From assembly GCA_021159805.1 (NCBI GenBank), contig JAGHDT010000283.1, positions 1 through 6,143 on the forward strand: a stretch of 6,143 nt of DNA, written 5' to 3'. Both the position numbers and the translations under genes were made by a program. Below are positions 5,984 to 6,143 of this stretch, in pieces (within the stretch, counting starts at the first letter, position 1; each line of letters opens with the position of its first letter). The stretch is from Anaerolineae bacterium. GTDB taxonomy: Bacteria; Chloroflexota; Anaerolineae; B4-G1; SLSP01. The notes below the pieces were generated by a model. The model was not told the DNA's origin. It worked only from the letters and a program-made list of their open reading frames with translations, and made no database searches.

Positions 5984-6143
5984 ATGAGGACTGTTGTTTT
6001 CCAGCCGTTGTATCCGAAAGAAGGCACTGTGGCCGCCGCTGAGGCCTGTCTTAGCTGGATGCGGACGAAACTTGAAGGGTTGGAGTGCGGTGAACAGGAC
6101 CTGGTGCTGTTGCCGGAGTATGCTACTACGCCAGGGTTAGACG
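5984..6143 (+). CDS. Carbon-nitrogen hydrolase (nitrilase superfamily), 3' truncated by window end
   Basis: Fifty-three codons are visible before the edge. The ATG at 5984 has a strong ribosome binding site (GAGGAGG, six bases upstream). The visible protein begins MRTVVFQPLYPKEGTVAAAE and reaches QDLVLLPEYATTPGLD. The first beta-strand leading into a Gln-Pro turn, a helix, and then a strand ending in LLPEYA is the normal N-terminal layout of nitrilase-superfamily enzymes, which hydrolyse amides or nitriles with a Glu-Lys-Cys triad. Glu45 is at the position of the catalytic glutamate. The lysine and cysteine lie beyond the window, so activity and subfamily (amidase, N-carbamoylase, nitrilase) cannot be judged. 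It is the last of a tight same-strand group with the small ORF and the 199-residue gene. Confidence 0.8.
   Translation, partial: MRTVVFQPLYPKEGTVAAAEACLSWMRTKLEGLECGEQDLVLLPEYATTPGLD

Overview
The window looks like bacterial chromosome from a Chloroflexota-type organism (Anaerolineae or Caldilinea-like). This is an inference. It rests on high GC in the first 3.7 kb, two exported proteins with long Thr/Pro/Ser-rich linkers (runs of TPT, TAT and PTP), a URO-D-family enzyme near a DUF4091/GH123-like protein, and strong GGAGG-type ribosome binding sites. All supported genes lie on the + strand. No RNA gene, insertion sequence, CRISPR array or integrase is visible.

Layout. (1) 2-790: the 3' part of an exported protein, with a Pro/Thr-rich stalk followed by two LGFP-like repeats. 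(2) 831-1913: a uroporphyrinogen decarboxylase-superfamily enzyme, 40 bases downstream and possibly co-transcribed. It has neither the HemE signature nor the usual HxC zinc pair of the methyltransferase branch. (3) 1914-2142: a 229-base gap with a 14-bp hairpin, a weaker central pairing and a textbook intrinsic terminator. (4) 2143-3744: a cytoplasmic-looking DUF4091/GH123-like glycosidase with an Asp-Glu pair in the expected context. (5) 3874-5097: a lipoprotein with a Thr/Pro linker and a TolB/PD40-type beta-propeller. (6) 5098-5223: a gap with an imperfect nested inverted repeat just upstream of the next gene. (7) 5224-5823: a 199-residue protein of unknown function. (8) 5860-5982: a possible 40-residue small ORF. 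(9) 5984 to the edge: the N-terminus of a carbon-nitrogen hydrolase (nitrilase superfamily), cut by the window end.

The genes do not form one obvious pathway. The URO-D-like enzyme and the DUF4091 protein could both belong to carbon-substrate use, but a terminator separates them. The two exported proteins look like independent surface proteins. The last three ORFs are tightly packed and probably co-expressed. This right-hand part has visibly lower GC: 26/60 in 5461-5520 and 30/60 in 5521-5580, against 36/60 in 1561-1620 and 42/60 in 3481-3540. That hints at a different evolutionary history.

I see no clearly new system. The most worthwhile leads are the candidate small ORF coupled to the nitrilase gene, the uncharacterised 199-residue protein, the unusual active site of the URO-D-like enzyme, and the structured intergenic elements.
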